The notes under the pieces are model-generated. The model saw nothing but the letters and a program-made list of their open reading frames with translations, ran no database searches and was not told where the DNA came from. From positions 103,065 through 167,064 of the forward strand of contig CANDNA010000001.1 of the NCBI GenBank assembly GCA_947385955.1: a DNA stretch of 64,000 bases. The letters run 5' to 3'. The DNA comes from an uncultured Clostridia bacterium. Lineage in GTDB: Bacteria; Bacillota; Clostridia; Lachnospirales; Lachnospiraceae. Made by a program: the position numbers and the translations under genes. Below, one piece after another: positions 53,832 through 62,565 of this stretch. Within the stretch, counting starts at the first letter, position 1, and each line of letters starts with the position of its first letter.

Positions 53832-54257
53832 TTATACGCTGTAACCGCCTTCTACTGCAACCTGCGCCATCTTGTCTTTTTTCTGCTTGATGATCAGACG
53901 GAATGTTCCCACGCCTTCCGTATCGCCATAATCTTCTTTATAATCCACTACGAACGCATTAGGGAATGTAAATTTCCTTACCACCTGAGAAGCTGCGATC
54001 ACCCTGATCTCTGCTTTTCTGTAGCAGTCCGCCTTCTCTGCCGGTACCAGCGACCACAGACCGAGCTGTTTTGTCCCGTCAAAAGGATCTCCGTCCACTG
54101 CCGTCAGAATCTTTCCTGTAATCTCCACGGTACTTCCCATATCTGTGGAACGGGCATTGGAATCATGGGGAATATCTGCACGGAACTTTACTCCGGTGAT
54201 GCTGGTGGTACCCAGTTCAATCGTACCCTGCCCTTCTATTTTTAATGTAAATCCCAT
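53832..54257 (-). CDS. Tube-like (Hcp-type) protein 2
   Basis: 141 residues. Beta-rich with shared blocks FRADIPHDSNARSTDMGSTV, NAFVVDYKEDYGD and IIKQKKDKM, also present in the paralogue 35 bases upstream. Size, duplication and position just after the sheath candidate fit inner-tube subunits of contractile systems (two tube paralogues are common in extracellular CIS). The N-terminal strand pair and the ARSTD/GSTVEITG segment recall Hcp. Terminator follows. Function inferred. Confidence 0.7.
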   Translation of the reverse strand: MGFTLKIEGQGTIELGTTSITGVKFRADIPHDSNARSTDMGSTVEITGKILTAVDGDPFDGTKQLGLWSLVPAEKADCYRKAEIRVIAASQVVRKFTFPNAFVVDYKEDYGDTEGVGTFRLIIKQKKDKMAQVAVEGGYSV

Positions 54258-54291
54258 ATTGTTCTCCTTCCTTTCTCAGATTTTCCGTCTG

Positions 54292-54720
54292 TTATTCTCC
54301 GCTGAATCCGCCTTCAAATGTAAGCGCCGACATCTTATCTTTTTTCTGTTTGATCAGCAGCGTAAACACACCCGTACCGGTTTCATCCGTAAAATCCTCT
54401 TCGTAATCCACCACGAACGCATTGGGTAACGTAATCTGCCTTACGATCTGTGAAGCATTGACCACATCAATCTTCGCATTACGATAGCAGTCAGAGTTTT
54501 CTGCCGGCACCAGCGCCCATCTGGCAATCTTTCCGGTGTCGTCAGCCGCTTCCCCTCCTACGGCTGCCAGGATTTTTCCTTTGATCTCCACTGTGCTCCC
54601 CAGATCTGTGGAGCGCGCATTGGAATCATGCGGAATGTCTGCCCCGAACCGTACCGATATAATACTGGTTTCCGGCAGATTGATTGATTCATTTCCTTCG
54701 ATTTTCAAGCGTAATCCCAT
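54292..54720 (-). CDS. Tube-like (Hcp-type) protein 1
   Basis: 142 residues, clearly paralogous with the next gene (FGADIPHDSNARSTDLGSTV, NAFVVDYEEDF, LIKQKKDKM). It begins 30 bases after the sheath candidate stop and is followed by the second copy after 35 bases. One may form the tube body and the other a tube initiator or cap-proximal ring, as with two-tube extracellular systems. Confidence 0.7.
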   Translation of the reverse strand: MGLRLKIEGNESINLPETSIISVRFGADIPHDSNARSTDLGSTVEIKGKILAAVGGEAADDTGKIARWALVPAENSDCYRNAKIDVVNASQIVRQITLPNAFVVDYEEDFTDETGTGVFTLLIKQKKDKMSALTFEGGFSGE

Positions 54721-54750
54721 TGTCCTTCCTCCTGCTTAAAAGTTTGTCGC

Positions 54751-56922
54751 CTATCCGGTGGTCCCGGCTCTCCTTGTCAGTTCCACCTTCAGATTCCTTG
54801 TTGTATTGCTGAATGTCACCATGACATTGCAGATACCGTTTTTCTCGTCGATTGTATAATCCAGCTCGTCCCCGTCCTGCAGAATTGCATTGACATGCTG
54901 ACGGTCCGAATCCCAGCGGCTCTTCTGGCTGCTCGGATTGTTGCTGAAAAATTTCAGTATTTTGTCCTGTTTAAAATCGCCGCTGTAAAACCGCAGCATC
55001 CTTTCGATGTATGTAATCACCATCGTCTTATAAATCGGTTCAAATTCGGTTCCGTTGCTTAACAGATTCCTGGCTTTGTAAACCATAATATTTTTGATTT
55101 CTTTGCCTTTGTACTGGGCATTATCCGATGTAAACACAAAACCGAACCCGGTATGGTTGATGGAATTTTTGATGGCATTGGTAAATCCTGAAATTTCCTT
55201 TGTCATACTGGTGGCTGCCAGAAGCGCATTATCATCCGCCTCCACATCAAACCGGACTCCCGGATACTCCATGCTGGCGCTTACAAAACGCTGTTTCAGA
55301 TATTCCGGGCACTGCCATGCGGCTGTAATCCCGGCCGCCTCATAGGCCGCTCCCACATAGATGCCTTCCAGCCACATCTTCATCACATCTTCTTTCTCAC
55401 CGGAAAGAGATACATTCCCGTCCTCATCCATCACCATCCGCTTATCCAGGATCAGCCCGGACTTATCCTTGGGGATCACAGTCACATTGGGGATACAGGG
55501 AACCGCAAATTCACTGTATTCCTTTTTCATCAGCGGCATACATTTGTCCTTGAAAATACCCACGCCTTCTGTGGCCACATAGCTGAAGGTGGTTTCCTCC
55601 CCGGTCTGGAAGCTGAAAAACGTTATGATGCGGTAAGGTGAAATCGCATGCAGAAGCGAAGTCAGGCTTTCCATCGTATTCGCACCCGGCTTTTCCACCT
55701 TCTGATTTCCGGCAAACCGGAGTCTTTGCAGCCGCCCTCTGTCCGACTGGTTCAGTTCCACATCCGGGACAATCCCCAGCCATATGGCATGATCAAATTC
55801 ATTTTTATCGTTTGTCGTATTCAGATATGTCAGCAGCCTGGGCAGATTGCTGGCTTTTACCATCATATCCAGGGGTGTATTGGTAATCAGAAGCCTGGGC
55901 TGCATCCCTTTTTCCTTTACCTGATACTGGTCAAAAAATGTCTTTACACCCAGGATTTTTTCAATCAGAGGCTTTACGGCCTTTACGAAATCATCCTTGC
56001 TTTTCTTATAAAAATCCAGATAATGATTATAATTCCTCACTTCCACTTCCCGGTCTATCGTACTTTCCATTGTAGAAGTCAGCGGACAGAATGTACGTAC
56101 CACCAGATCCCGTACATAATCTGACGGATTGTCATTGAGCGCGTCATAATCCTCCCGGAACGTTTCCATCAGGCTGGTATTGATATGGTCGTCCACAACA
56201 GCAAGCTGAGTGCTCTCTTCCTGCTTCATCTCCAGGATTTTCAGCTCACCGTCATCGCCCATACTCAAAAGCCCGGCCCTGAAATCCCGTCCTTTCTTAC
56301 CGGTCTCCCCCTCTCCCAGCAAAAGGCGGGTCTTGATATCCTCTATTGCCAGCGGCAGCATGGCCAGTACATTATTATAATTCTGGCTGGCCTGCTCGAA
56401 CTGATAGTTCAGCGTATCTCCGATATCCAGCCGTTTGGGATCCTCCTCATCCAGTTCCATATATTTTCCATAGGTATACTGGATTTCCCGTCTGACCTGA
56501 CGGATATCCTCCATGATCTTTCTGGGAGAAATCATATCCAGAATATTGCTGAATTTAAAATCCACATTGGCCACTCCCTGCGCCTCTCTGGTACTCAGCA
56601 GCGTAATCAGCATATTCAGCAGATCATTCTGTTCATTTAACGGGATCTCCGTAATACAGCTCTCCGGTATCGTTTCAGGCCTGATCAGACTGTATCTGAC
56701 AGCATCGGTGGAGGCATCACACCAGGAATACACCACCGGTGCAAACTTTTCCATAAACTCATCAAAACTGGACACCACCAGTTCTTCATTGATCTCTTTT
56801 ATCTTGTCGTCATCCAGACTGGTCTTTCCTCTCACATCCCCAATCAGGGTGAGCAGGTTCACCCTCTCCGGATTCATTTCGGCAAACAAAATGGTTCTGT
56901 TGGTCTGGGTTATCGTTTCCAT
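54751..56922 (-). CDS. Contractile sheath candidate (large)
   Basis: 723 residues from ATG 56922 (GAGGGGAAAGCCT upstream). The N-terminal part, with NEELVVSSFDEFMEKFAPVV, has a TssB-like outline; the C-terminal part, ending DYTIDEKNGICNVMVTFSNT and LKVELTRRAG, has strand-rich character like sheath C-terminal domains. Between are long alpha/beta segments (HAISPYRIITFFSFQTGEET). Length suits a fused TssB-TssC-type sheath better than the ~350-500 residues of phage-like sheaths. It is directly upstream of the tube genes, its standard place. No family hit can be claimed. Confidence 0.6.
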   Translation of the reverse strand: METITQTNRTILFAEMNPERVNLLTLIGDVRGKTSLDDDKIKEINEELVVSSFDEFMEKFAPVVYSWCDASTDAVRYSLIRPETIPESCITEIPLNEQNDLLNMLITLLSTREAQGVANVDFKFSNILDMISPRKIMEDIRQVRREIQYTYGKYMELDEEDPKRLDIGDTLNYQFEQASQNYNNVLAMLPLAIEDIKTRLLLGEGETGKKGRDFRAGLLSMGDDGELKILEMKQEESTQLAVVDDHINTSLMETFREDYDALNDNPSDYVRDLVVRTFCPLTSTMESTIDREVEVRNYNHYLDFYKKSKDDFVKAVKPLIEKILGVKTFFDQYQVKEKGMQPRLLITNTPLDMMVKASNLPRLLTYLNTTNDKNEFDHAIWLGIVPDVELNQSDRGRLQRLRFAGNQKVEKPGANTMESLTSLLHAISPYRIITFFSFQTGEETTFSYVATEGVGIFKDKCMPLMKKEYSEFAVPCIPNVTVIPKDKSGLILDKRMVMDEDGNVSLSGEKEDVMKMWLEGIYVGAAYEAAGITAAWQCPEYLKQRFVSASMEYPGVRFDVEADDNALLAATSMTKEISGFTNAIKNSINHTGFGFVFTSDNAQYKGKEIKNIMVYKARNLLSNGTEFEPIYKTMVITYIERMLRFYSGDFKQDKILKFFSNNPSSQKSRWDSDRQHVNAILQDGDELDYTIDEKNGICNVMVTFSNTTRNLKVELTRRAGTTG

Positions 56923-56950
56923 AGGCTTTCCCCTCTCTTTCTCTTTTTTC

Positions 56951-58933
56951 TTACCGGAACACCGCCACATAATGAAGCTCCAGTTCAAACGCCCCGTTGG
57001 GTGCGGTAATGTAAATCACATCACCAAAACATATGCTGTATGAAAGCTGCCTGCATATAATGGAATTGCCTGCCATAACAGAAGATTTCGACATATGGTA
57101 AAGAATCATCTTTCTGTCCTCATCTGCAATCAGATACACCGTATCCAGCCCCAGCGCTTCCACCGCGTCCGGATATTCCTGCAGCAGGCCGCCCAGATTT
57201 ATCTTGGCTTCCCTTACTTTATACATTTGAAATGTCAGCGGCGGAATCTCATCCCGCCCCTCCGGCTGTATGGTAAAATAGGCATCCAGACGTCCTGCAA
57301 ACCGGTTCTGATTTTTAACCTCCATCAGATGTTCCAGTTCCGTCTTTTTAAAAAACCATTTCCGTAAAATCAAAGCTACTATAAGAGCTGCCGGAATAAT
57401 CGCCCACCAATAGGCTTTCCACAGAGGAGTCACATACAGCTCATAGGTATAGTCTGTCACCGTTTCTCCGTCACTGGCCTGAATCAGGATCGTATGATTC
57501 CCCGATGTATGAGGATGCACGGTCAGCCGGTTTCCCTCCAGTATGGTTTCCACCTGTTCTTTGGAAGCGACACGATACGTCAGAGTATCGCCGTCCGCAT
57601 CCTCAAAATACGCATCCAGACAGAACGTCTGTCCTTTCAGAACAGTATACTCCAAAACAGGCATACTGCCGGAGGGCGGTGTGTTCTCCACTTCGATCTG
57701 TGATTCCAGAAAATAAGTACCATAGTCATCGGAAAGGGTGAGGCGGAAAGGATAGGTCCCTGATCCGGTAAAAACCCTGCTCCCCTGAAAAACACCGTCT
57801 TTCAGCTCTGTTTCTGCAGGCCCGGCCTCATCTTCCCATTTGATCTCACAGGTAAATGCCTGATAGAATCCCTCATCCTCAATGGTTTTTCCCTGCCTGT
57901 CCCTGAAATAAATCCGCCAGGGAATCTCTTTGTTTTTTGTGATGGAAGAATCGATCTGTAATACCGGAAGCAGATTCCGGTAACTTACCACGAAAATCTG
58001 GATTTCCTGATTCCCGGTGGTTTCCGTATTGATGACCAGCTCCCTGGCAGACGGATCTATCATTCTGCTTTCTATTTTTCCCACCGCATAGTGAGACAGC
58101 TTTGTCACAGGAGCCTGACCTGCGCCATAGGAAAGAACGGTGTCTCCCACCACGCCCGGCGAAGTCAGGAGCACATCAATCTCATCCAGATACCGGTCCT
58201 CCAGAACACATTTGATTTCCTGATTTCCCCCTGCATAAGTACCGCTGGAAAACTGCCGGATCTGATAAAACAGATTGTCCTGAAATATCCCATACAATAT
58301 TTCAATCAGATCTTCCGGCCTTTTTACGGAATACTTTTCTGCTCCGGTTTCCTCTGCAATCTCTTCCAGAACAGCCTTGTCTCCCCCGTATTCCCCAAAT
58401 TCCACCGTATAAATCTGAATGCCCTCTTCCCTGCACTGCTCCATGCACTGTTCCAGCTCCAGGTTGGACTGGGCCACCGTTCTGCCTGCGGACGGTTTCA
58501 GATCCGTTTCCCCGTCCGAAATCAATACCATAAGGCGTTTCCCTTCCCTGCCCTGCATCAGTGCGTATGCATAAGACACACCCAGTCCAATGTCTGTATC
58601 CCCCGCATAAGAAACCGACTCCATACAGTCTTTCAGACTCTGCCGCTTTTTTGCATCCGCCACAGAAACAGGCGCCGCATAGGACATAATCGTATCATTG
58701 TACGCCACATAGCCAATCCGGATCCCTTCCGCATGCACGGTATCGACAAACGCTTCTACCATATTCCGTCCGATTCCCATCGGATCGTTGGATTTCATAG
58801 AGCCGCTGCAGTCCATCACAAAAATGACCTGTAATTCCTCTTTCTGACCCACAATTTCCTGCGCATGAACTGACGAGGGAAAATGCAGACACAGGAGCAG
58901 GAAAACCATTATCTGCAGTATCCTTTTCATCAT
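56951..58933 (-). CDS. Secreted/membrane vWA protein with cytoplasmic C-terminal domain
   Basis: 660 residues. Signal peptide ~1-24 (ending SSVHA), then vWA domain ~33-220 with MIDAS DCSGSMKSND, a cadherin-like beta domain with FEDADGDTLTYRV (~430-500), and one transmembrane helix ~505-527. The C-terminal ~130 residues are intracellular and end LSYSICFGDVIYIT...; this resembles a degenerate FHA fold. CGGGGGAGATGTC precedes the ATG-ATG start. It could sense extracellular contact or matrix and pass it to the FHA/phosphatase proteins. This is inference. Confidence 0.8.
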   Translation of the reverse strand: MMKRILQIMVFLLLCLHFPSSVHAQEIVGQKEELQVIFVMDCSGSMKSNDPMGIGRNMVEAFVDTVHAEGIRIGYVAYNDTIMSYAAPVSVADAKKRQSLKDCMESVSYAGDTDIGLGVSYAYALMQGREGKRLMVLISDGETDLKPSAGRTVAQSNLELEQCMEQCREEGIQIYTVEFGEYGGDKAVLEEIAEETGAEKYSVKRPEDLIEILYGIFQDNLFYQIRQFSSGTYAGGNQEIKCVLEDRYLDEIDVLLTSPGVVGDTVLSYGAGQAPVTKLSHYAVGKIESRMIDPSARELVINTETTGNQEIQIFVVSYRNLLPVLQIDSSITKNKEIPWRIYFRDRQGKTIEDEGFYQAFTCEIKWEDEAGPAETELKDGVFQGSRVFTGSGTYPFRLTLSDDYGTYFLESQIEVENTPPSGSMPVLEYTVLKGQTFCLDAYFEDADGDTLTYRVASKEQVETILEGNRLTVHPHTSGNHTILIQASDGETVTDYTYELYVTPLWKAYWWAIIPAALIVALILRKWFFKKTELEHLMEVKNQNRFAGRLDAYFTIQPEGRDEIPPLTFQMYKVREAKINLGGLLQEYPDAVEALGLDTVYLIADEDRKMILYHMSKSSVMAGNSIICRQLSYSICFGDVIYITAPNGAFELELHYVAVFR

Positions 58934-58957
58934 GACATCTCCCCCGTCTCTTTCGTC

Positions 58958-59080
58958 CTATTTCTGCTTCATTTCAGGCTTTTTCGGCTGAAAAATACCA
59001 AATTCAGAAGCCCTTCCGTCTGCTCTCTTTGCCGCTGCCTTTGCCACTTTAGCCAGAAACTCAAAGCTCTTCTTTTTCAT
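58958..59080 (-). CDS. agrD: AgrD-like autoinducing peptide precursor with Ser in place of Cys
   Basis: 40 residues (ATG 59080, TAG 58958) with AAGGGAGGAAAG upstream. The N-terminal amphipathic helix is MKKKSFEFLAKVAKAAAKRA. The peptide and leader junction ASEFGIF is followed by the charged recognition tail QPKKPEMKQK. In the AgrD family the ring residue is Cys (thiolactone). Here Ser stands at that position, which predicts a lactone as known for Staphylococcus intermedius AIP. It overlaps agrB by 20 bases, the usual agrBD pairing. Confidence 0.88.
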   Translation of the reverse strand: MKKKSFEFLAKVAKAAAKRADGRASEFGIFQPKKPEMKQK

Positions 59081-59654
59081 CTTCTTTCCTCCCTTCTTTT
59101 ACAAGCATATAAACTGCTGTTTCTATGAATACACTTATCAGACCGGCAGACAGCGTCCTGATCTGCATGGCCCATAAGATGCTTCCAGCCACGCTCCAGA
59201 AAACCCAGAGTAAGATACTGTTTTTACGAAACCGGACCCTCTCCTCCCCGGAAAGAGGACGGTTGGCATGTGCAATCGGCGCTTTCTTCAGGATCATGCC
59301 TCCCAGAAATACAATTGCCGCAAAAAACAACAGAAGCTGGTTTCCTCCGTACAATAAAATTTCCTGTACCATAAGCAGATACAGGAAACACGTAATGGCA
59401 AATAATGTAAAACACTTTCCATAGCTGTTCGCATGATATCCGCCGCTGAATATTCTGATACTTACAAAGACAACATAAAAAACCGTCACTTCGGGCAATG
59501 CAGAGAATAGAAATCCTATTGTCAGCACAATCAACAAATTGATCATATTCGCCATTGTGATCTGCAGTCCATACTGACACAGCTCCACTTCTTCCTTTTC
59601 AATGACAGCTTCTTTGTAAAGCAGTTCTGTTAAATATGCTGATAGTCTCTGAAT
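59061..59654 (-). CDS. agrB: AgrB-like peptide-processing protein with ATT start
   Basis: 197 residues if started at ATT 59654, which lies 8 bases after GGAGG. The first in-frame conventional start (GTG 59588) would drop 22 residues that match AgrB N-termini (RLSAYLTELLYKEAVIEKEE). With the ATT start, catalytic His74 and Cys81 (GGYHANSYGKC) fall almost at the Staphylococcus aureus positions (77 and 84). Six membrane helices are predicted. It cleaves and cyclises AgrD. The promoter with direct repeats lies at 59678-59745. Confidence 0.88.
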   Translation of the reverse strand: MQRLSAYLTELLYKEAVIEKEEVELCQYGLQITMANMINLLIVLTIGFLFSALPEVTVFYVVFVSIRIFSGGYHANSYGKCFTLFAITCFLYLLMVQEILLYGGNQLLLFFAAIVFLGGMILKKAPIAHANRPLSGEERVRFRKNSILLWVFWSVAGSILWAMQIRTLSAGLISVFIETAVYMLVKEGRKEDEKEEL

Positions 59655-59677
59655 TTTCTCCGCCTCCTTTAGTAATA

Positions 59678-59705
59678 ATTATATGAATCAAACAGATAAA
59701 AACAA
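59678..59705 (-). promoter_or_regulatory. Candidate agrB promoter
   Basis: Minus strand TTGTTT (59700-59705), 16-base spacer, TATAAT (59678-59683). It lies between the AAA ATPase stop and the agrB start. Confidence 0.6.
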
Positions 59706-59707
59706 GT

Positions 59708-59745
59708 ATCTCGACAGAATCCGTCATATATCGACAAAATCCGTG
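59708..59745 (-). promoter_or_regulatory. Paired direct repeats upstream of agrB, candidate LytTR sites
   Basis: Two 18-base copies at 59708-59725 and 59728-59745 (period 20) share TCGACA-x-AATCCGT on the plus strand and differ at three positions. They lie two bases upstream of the -35 box, the position of AgrA-type activator sites. The proximal copy overlaps the AAA ATPase stop codon (59724-59726). Confidence 0.65.
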
Positions 59746-61910
59746 TTTTTTTCAAAAAACGGCTCCCGCAGCTCTCCCATCTCCTCCTCGGTCACCACTC
59801 TTCCGTACTTGGCCAGGCACCGTCTGACTGCCTCCGCAATATGCCTGTTTTTGATTCCGCAGCCTTCCCGGGCGGCGGCCACGGCAGCCTGGAAAAGTGT
59901 TTCCCGGATTTCACTGCCTGTCAGTTCAAACTGTGCGGCAAACCAGTCCAGTTCCAGCGTATCCTCCACGGGGGCATCCTCCGGCAGCATCTTTTCCCAC
60001 AGCTCTCTGCGCCTGTCCGCATCCGGAAACGGAAACGGAATCATATAGGCAATCCGCCTGGAAAAAGCATCGTCCATATGGTCCTTCAGATTGGTGGCCA
60101 GAATGGAAATCCCGTCATAGGCTTCCAGTTTCTGCAGAAGATGGGCCACCTGCCCGTTGGCATTTCTGTCATGGGAATCGTTTACCTGCATCCTTCTGGA
60201 AAACAGGGCGTCCGCCTCATCAAAAAACAACAGCGCATTGCTGCTTTCTGCCCGCTCAAACAGACGGGAAATGTTTTTTTCCGTTTCCCCAATGTATTTG
60301 CTCATCATTTCTGACAGGTCAATCCGGTACAGATCCAGCCCCAGTTCATTGGCCAATGCCTGTGCCGCCATCGTCTTTCCGGTTCCCGGCGGCCCGTAAA
60401 ACAGTGCGCAGATTCCTCTGCCATAAGAAACCCCTTCATAAAATCCCCAGCTTTCTCCTACCAGAGCTTTGTACTTTATCCTGCTGCAAAGCGCCTTTAA
60501 AAGTTCCTGTGTTTCCTGCGGCGCCACCAGATCATTCAGGCCAACCGGCGCTTCCAGCAGCCAGGCGCAGCCGGCCAGCCGATGGGCATGATGCTGTCTC
60601 AGCGCCCGGAACACATCCTGCCCGCAAAGCAGCTCCCTCCCCTCCCGGCTTTGGTAACTGGCAGCCCCCAGTACCGCCTGCTCAATCTCTCCTGCATTCA
60701 GCGCATACCGGCCGCTCAGCCCGGGAATGTCCAGGCCGGCCCCCGTCTGTCCCAGGAAATGCCGCCACATCGCCTCTCTCTGCCTGCTGCCCGGCTCTTC
60801 CAGACGGATTTCGGCCCGGTTGATCTGTCCATCCACACTGTCTGGAAGCCGCTCTCTTGTTGTCACAATCACACATTCCCCCTGCCGCTTCATATAAAAC
60901 AACAATTCCGCAAGCCCATCCTCCCGGTCCCGGTCTGGCCGGCTTTTTTCCTCCCCTTCCCCTTCTCTTTCCCAGTCCGTGATACACAGAAAGCCATCTT
61001 CTATGAGCAGTTCCAGATACAGCAGATCATACAGGGCCGCCCGGTCCTGCGTCTGCTGCAGACGCTCCCCGGACAGGAATAGAACACTCTGACCGGTCCG
61101 TTCACTGAGCCATACTGTCAGAAACTTCCGCCCGCTTCCCTTCCTTCCCTTTAAAACAATGGCATCTGTCCTCTGTTTTCCCGTCCTGCCTCTCCCCTCC
61201 TGCCAGAGCCGTTCCAGTTCCCGGCAGCGCTCCTGTGCAAAACAGACAAGGCTGCGGCCGTCAGGTACATGGCTGCGGATAATCTCCTCCGCTCTCAGTC
61301 CGTTTGAATCCCCGTGAAACCAGCAAACCAGCCGCCGGTTCAACACCAGCGGCTCTTCCCAGAACGGTTCTCCCAGAACGGCATCCGCCTTCCGGAAACA
61401 AATACGAAAAAACATCTGTTCCGACAACATTTCCCGAAAAACAGTCTCCCTGTCCCCTCCTGCCAGAACCGCCAGCGCACATACCAGCCCTTTGGTGGCA
61501 TAACGTCTTCCGGGATCCTTCGTACAGGCGGCAAAAAACATTCCGTAGCCCGGATCCCGGTCACAGGCCCCGCCCAGCAAAAGAGACAGCTTCTGCCAGC
61601 CGGAAAGATGCATTCTCTCTGAAAAGTCGGCAAACGGCAGCCGGATCCCCGGATCGCTTTCCAGCAGACAGTTTTCGATGTACCGACACAAGAGGCCGGC
61701 CTGCAGACAGTATGTCTCCAGATCTTTGTCCGGTTCCCGGGACCGTCTCCAAAGCTGCCACAGACTCATCCCGTCCTCCCCCATCAGTTCTCCCGCTGCC
61801 TCCAGCAGTGTATCCAGCGCCAGATACAGCAGATCCATCAGTGCGCCCGCGTCCGCAAAGCCCCCTGTATTTTTATTTTCCTCAAAAAACCGCTCAAACG
61901 CCTTCTGCAA
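59724..61910 (-). CDS. AAA+ ATPase of the injection-system cluster (Pvc15-like)
   Basis: 728 residues from TTG 61910, chosen because GGAAGGAGG is 8 bases upstream; in-frame codons further upstream lie over the previous gene. The N-terminal ~490 residues are helical. The C-terminal AAA domain has Walker A GPPGTGKT (~505), Walker B LLFFDEADALF (~562) and ILATN. AAA proteins of this type are hallmark genes of extracellular contractile systems, thought to help assembly or loading. The window's DUF4255 gene ends 25 bases upstream. Confidence 0.9.
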   Translation of the reverse strand: MQKAFERFFEENKNTGGFADAGALMDLLYLALDTLLEAAGELMGEDGMSLWQLWRRSREPDKDLETYCLQAGLLCRYIENCLLESDPGIRLPFADFSERMHLSGWQKLSLLLGGACDRDPGYGMFFAACTKDPGRRYATKGLVCALAVLAGGDRETVFREMLSEQMFFRICFRKADAVLGEPFWEEPLVLNRRLVCWFHGDSNGLRAEEIIRSHVPDGRSLVCFAQERCRELERLWQEGRGRTGKQRTDAIVLKGRKGSGRKFLTVWLSERTGQSVLFLSGERLQQTQDRAALYDLLYLELLIEDGFLCITDWEREGEGEEKSRPDRDREDGLAELLFYMKRQGECVIVTTRERLPDSVDGQINRAEIRLEEPGSRQREAMWRHFLGQTGAGLDIPGLSGRYALNAGEIEQAVLGAASYQSREGRELLCGQDVFRALRQHHAHRLAGCAWLLEAPVGLNDLVAPQETQELLKALCSRIKYKALVGESWGFYEGVSYGRGICALFYGPPGTGKTMAAQALANELGLDLYRIDLSEMMSKYIGETEKNISRLFERAESSNALLFFDEADALFSRRMQVNDSHDRNANGQVAHLLQKLEAYDGISILATNLKDHMDDAFSRRIAYMIPFPFPDADRRRELWEKMLPEDAPVEDTLELDWFAAQFELTGSEIRETLFQAAVAAAREGCGIKNRHIAEAVRRCLAKYGRVVTEEEMGELREPFFEKNTDFVDI

Positions 61911-61935
61911 ACCACAGCGCCTCCTTCCCACATTT

Positions 61936-62535
61936 TTACCGTCTCTTTCCGGGCCCGCCGGACGGCGCCTCCGGCATGGGCCATACCCCCATCTCTGCCT
62001 CTGCCACCCTGAATACCTCTCTTTCCCTGCCGGATGCAATCATCACCGGTGATACCTTATAAAAAAGGGATACCTGATAACTCATTCCCTGAAAATTCCA
62101 GATTTGAGCCTTTTCCTGCATGGGAATCCGCTGCATCTGTACGTGCAGAGCCATCCCTCCATTGTCCGGCCCCTCTTTCACAGGAATCAGCGCATGATTA
62201 TGGAATACCTGGGCCACACCTCCCAGTATCCTCTCTTCCTGCACCATTCTGAATTTCAGGTCACCTCCCCAATAGGCCGTTATCATATAAAACAGATTCA
62301 GATACAGGGGCGGATACGCCTGCCTGTCTCTATGGGTATTGACCATTCCTCTCTGTTGCAATTCCCCGCACTCCTGGATGTCATATAAAAATAGCCCCAG
62401 TGACATATCCCCATGTTCCTGTGGGCTGCACAATCCGATCCCGTCAGCGCTTCTGATCACATCCGGCACCAGTTCCGCTGCCAGCAATCTGACCAGTCTC
62501 TGGCTGGTATCCGCTATTGCCGTATATTTTTTCAT
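61936..62535 (-). CDS. DUF4255/Pvc16-like cap protein
   Basis: 199 residues. The segments TSQRLVRLLAAELV, SLGLFLYDIQE and YPPLYLNLFYMITAYW match the DUF4255 (Pvc16 N-terminal) pattern. In extracellular contractile systems this protein terminates the sheath-tube at the cap. It lies between the tail protein I and AAA genes, a common order in these clusters. Confidence 0.85.
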   Translation of the reverse strand: MKKYTAIADTSQRLVRLLAAELVPDVIRSADGIGLCSPQEHGDMSLGLFLYDIQECGELQQRGMVNTHRDRQAYPPLYLNLFYMITAYWGGDLKFRMVQEERILGGVAQVFHNHALIPVKEGPDNGGMALHVQMQRIPMQEKAQIWNFQGMSYQVSLFYKVSPVMIASGREREVFRVAEAEMGVWPMPEAPSGGPGKRR

Positions 62536-62565
62536 TTCCTGTCCCCTGTCCGTGTTTCTTTTTTG

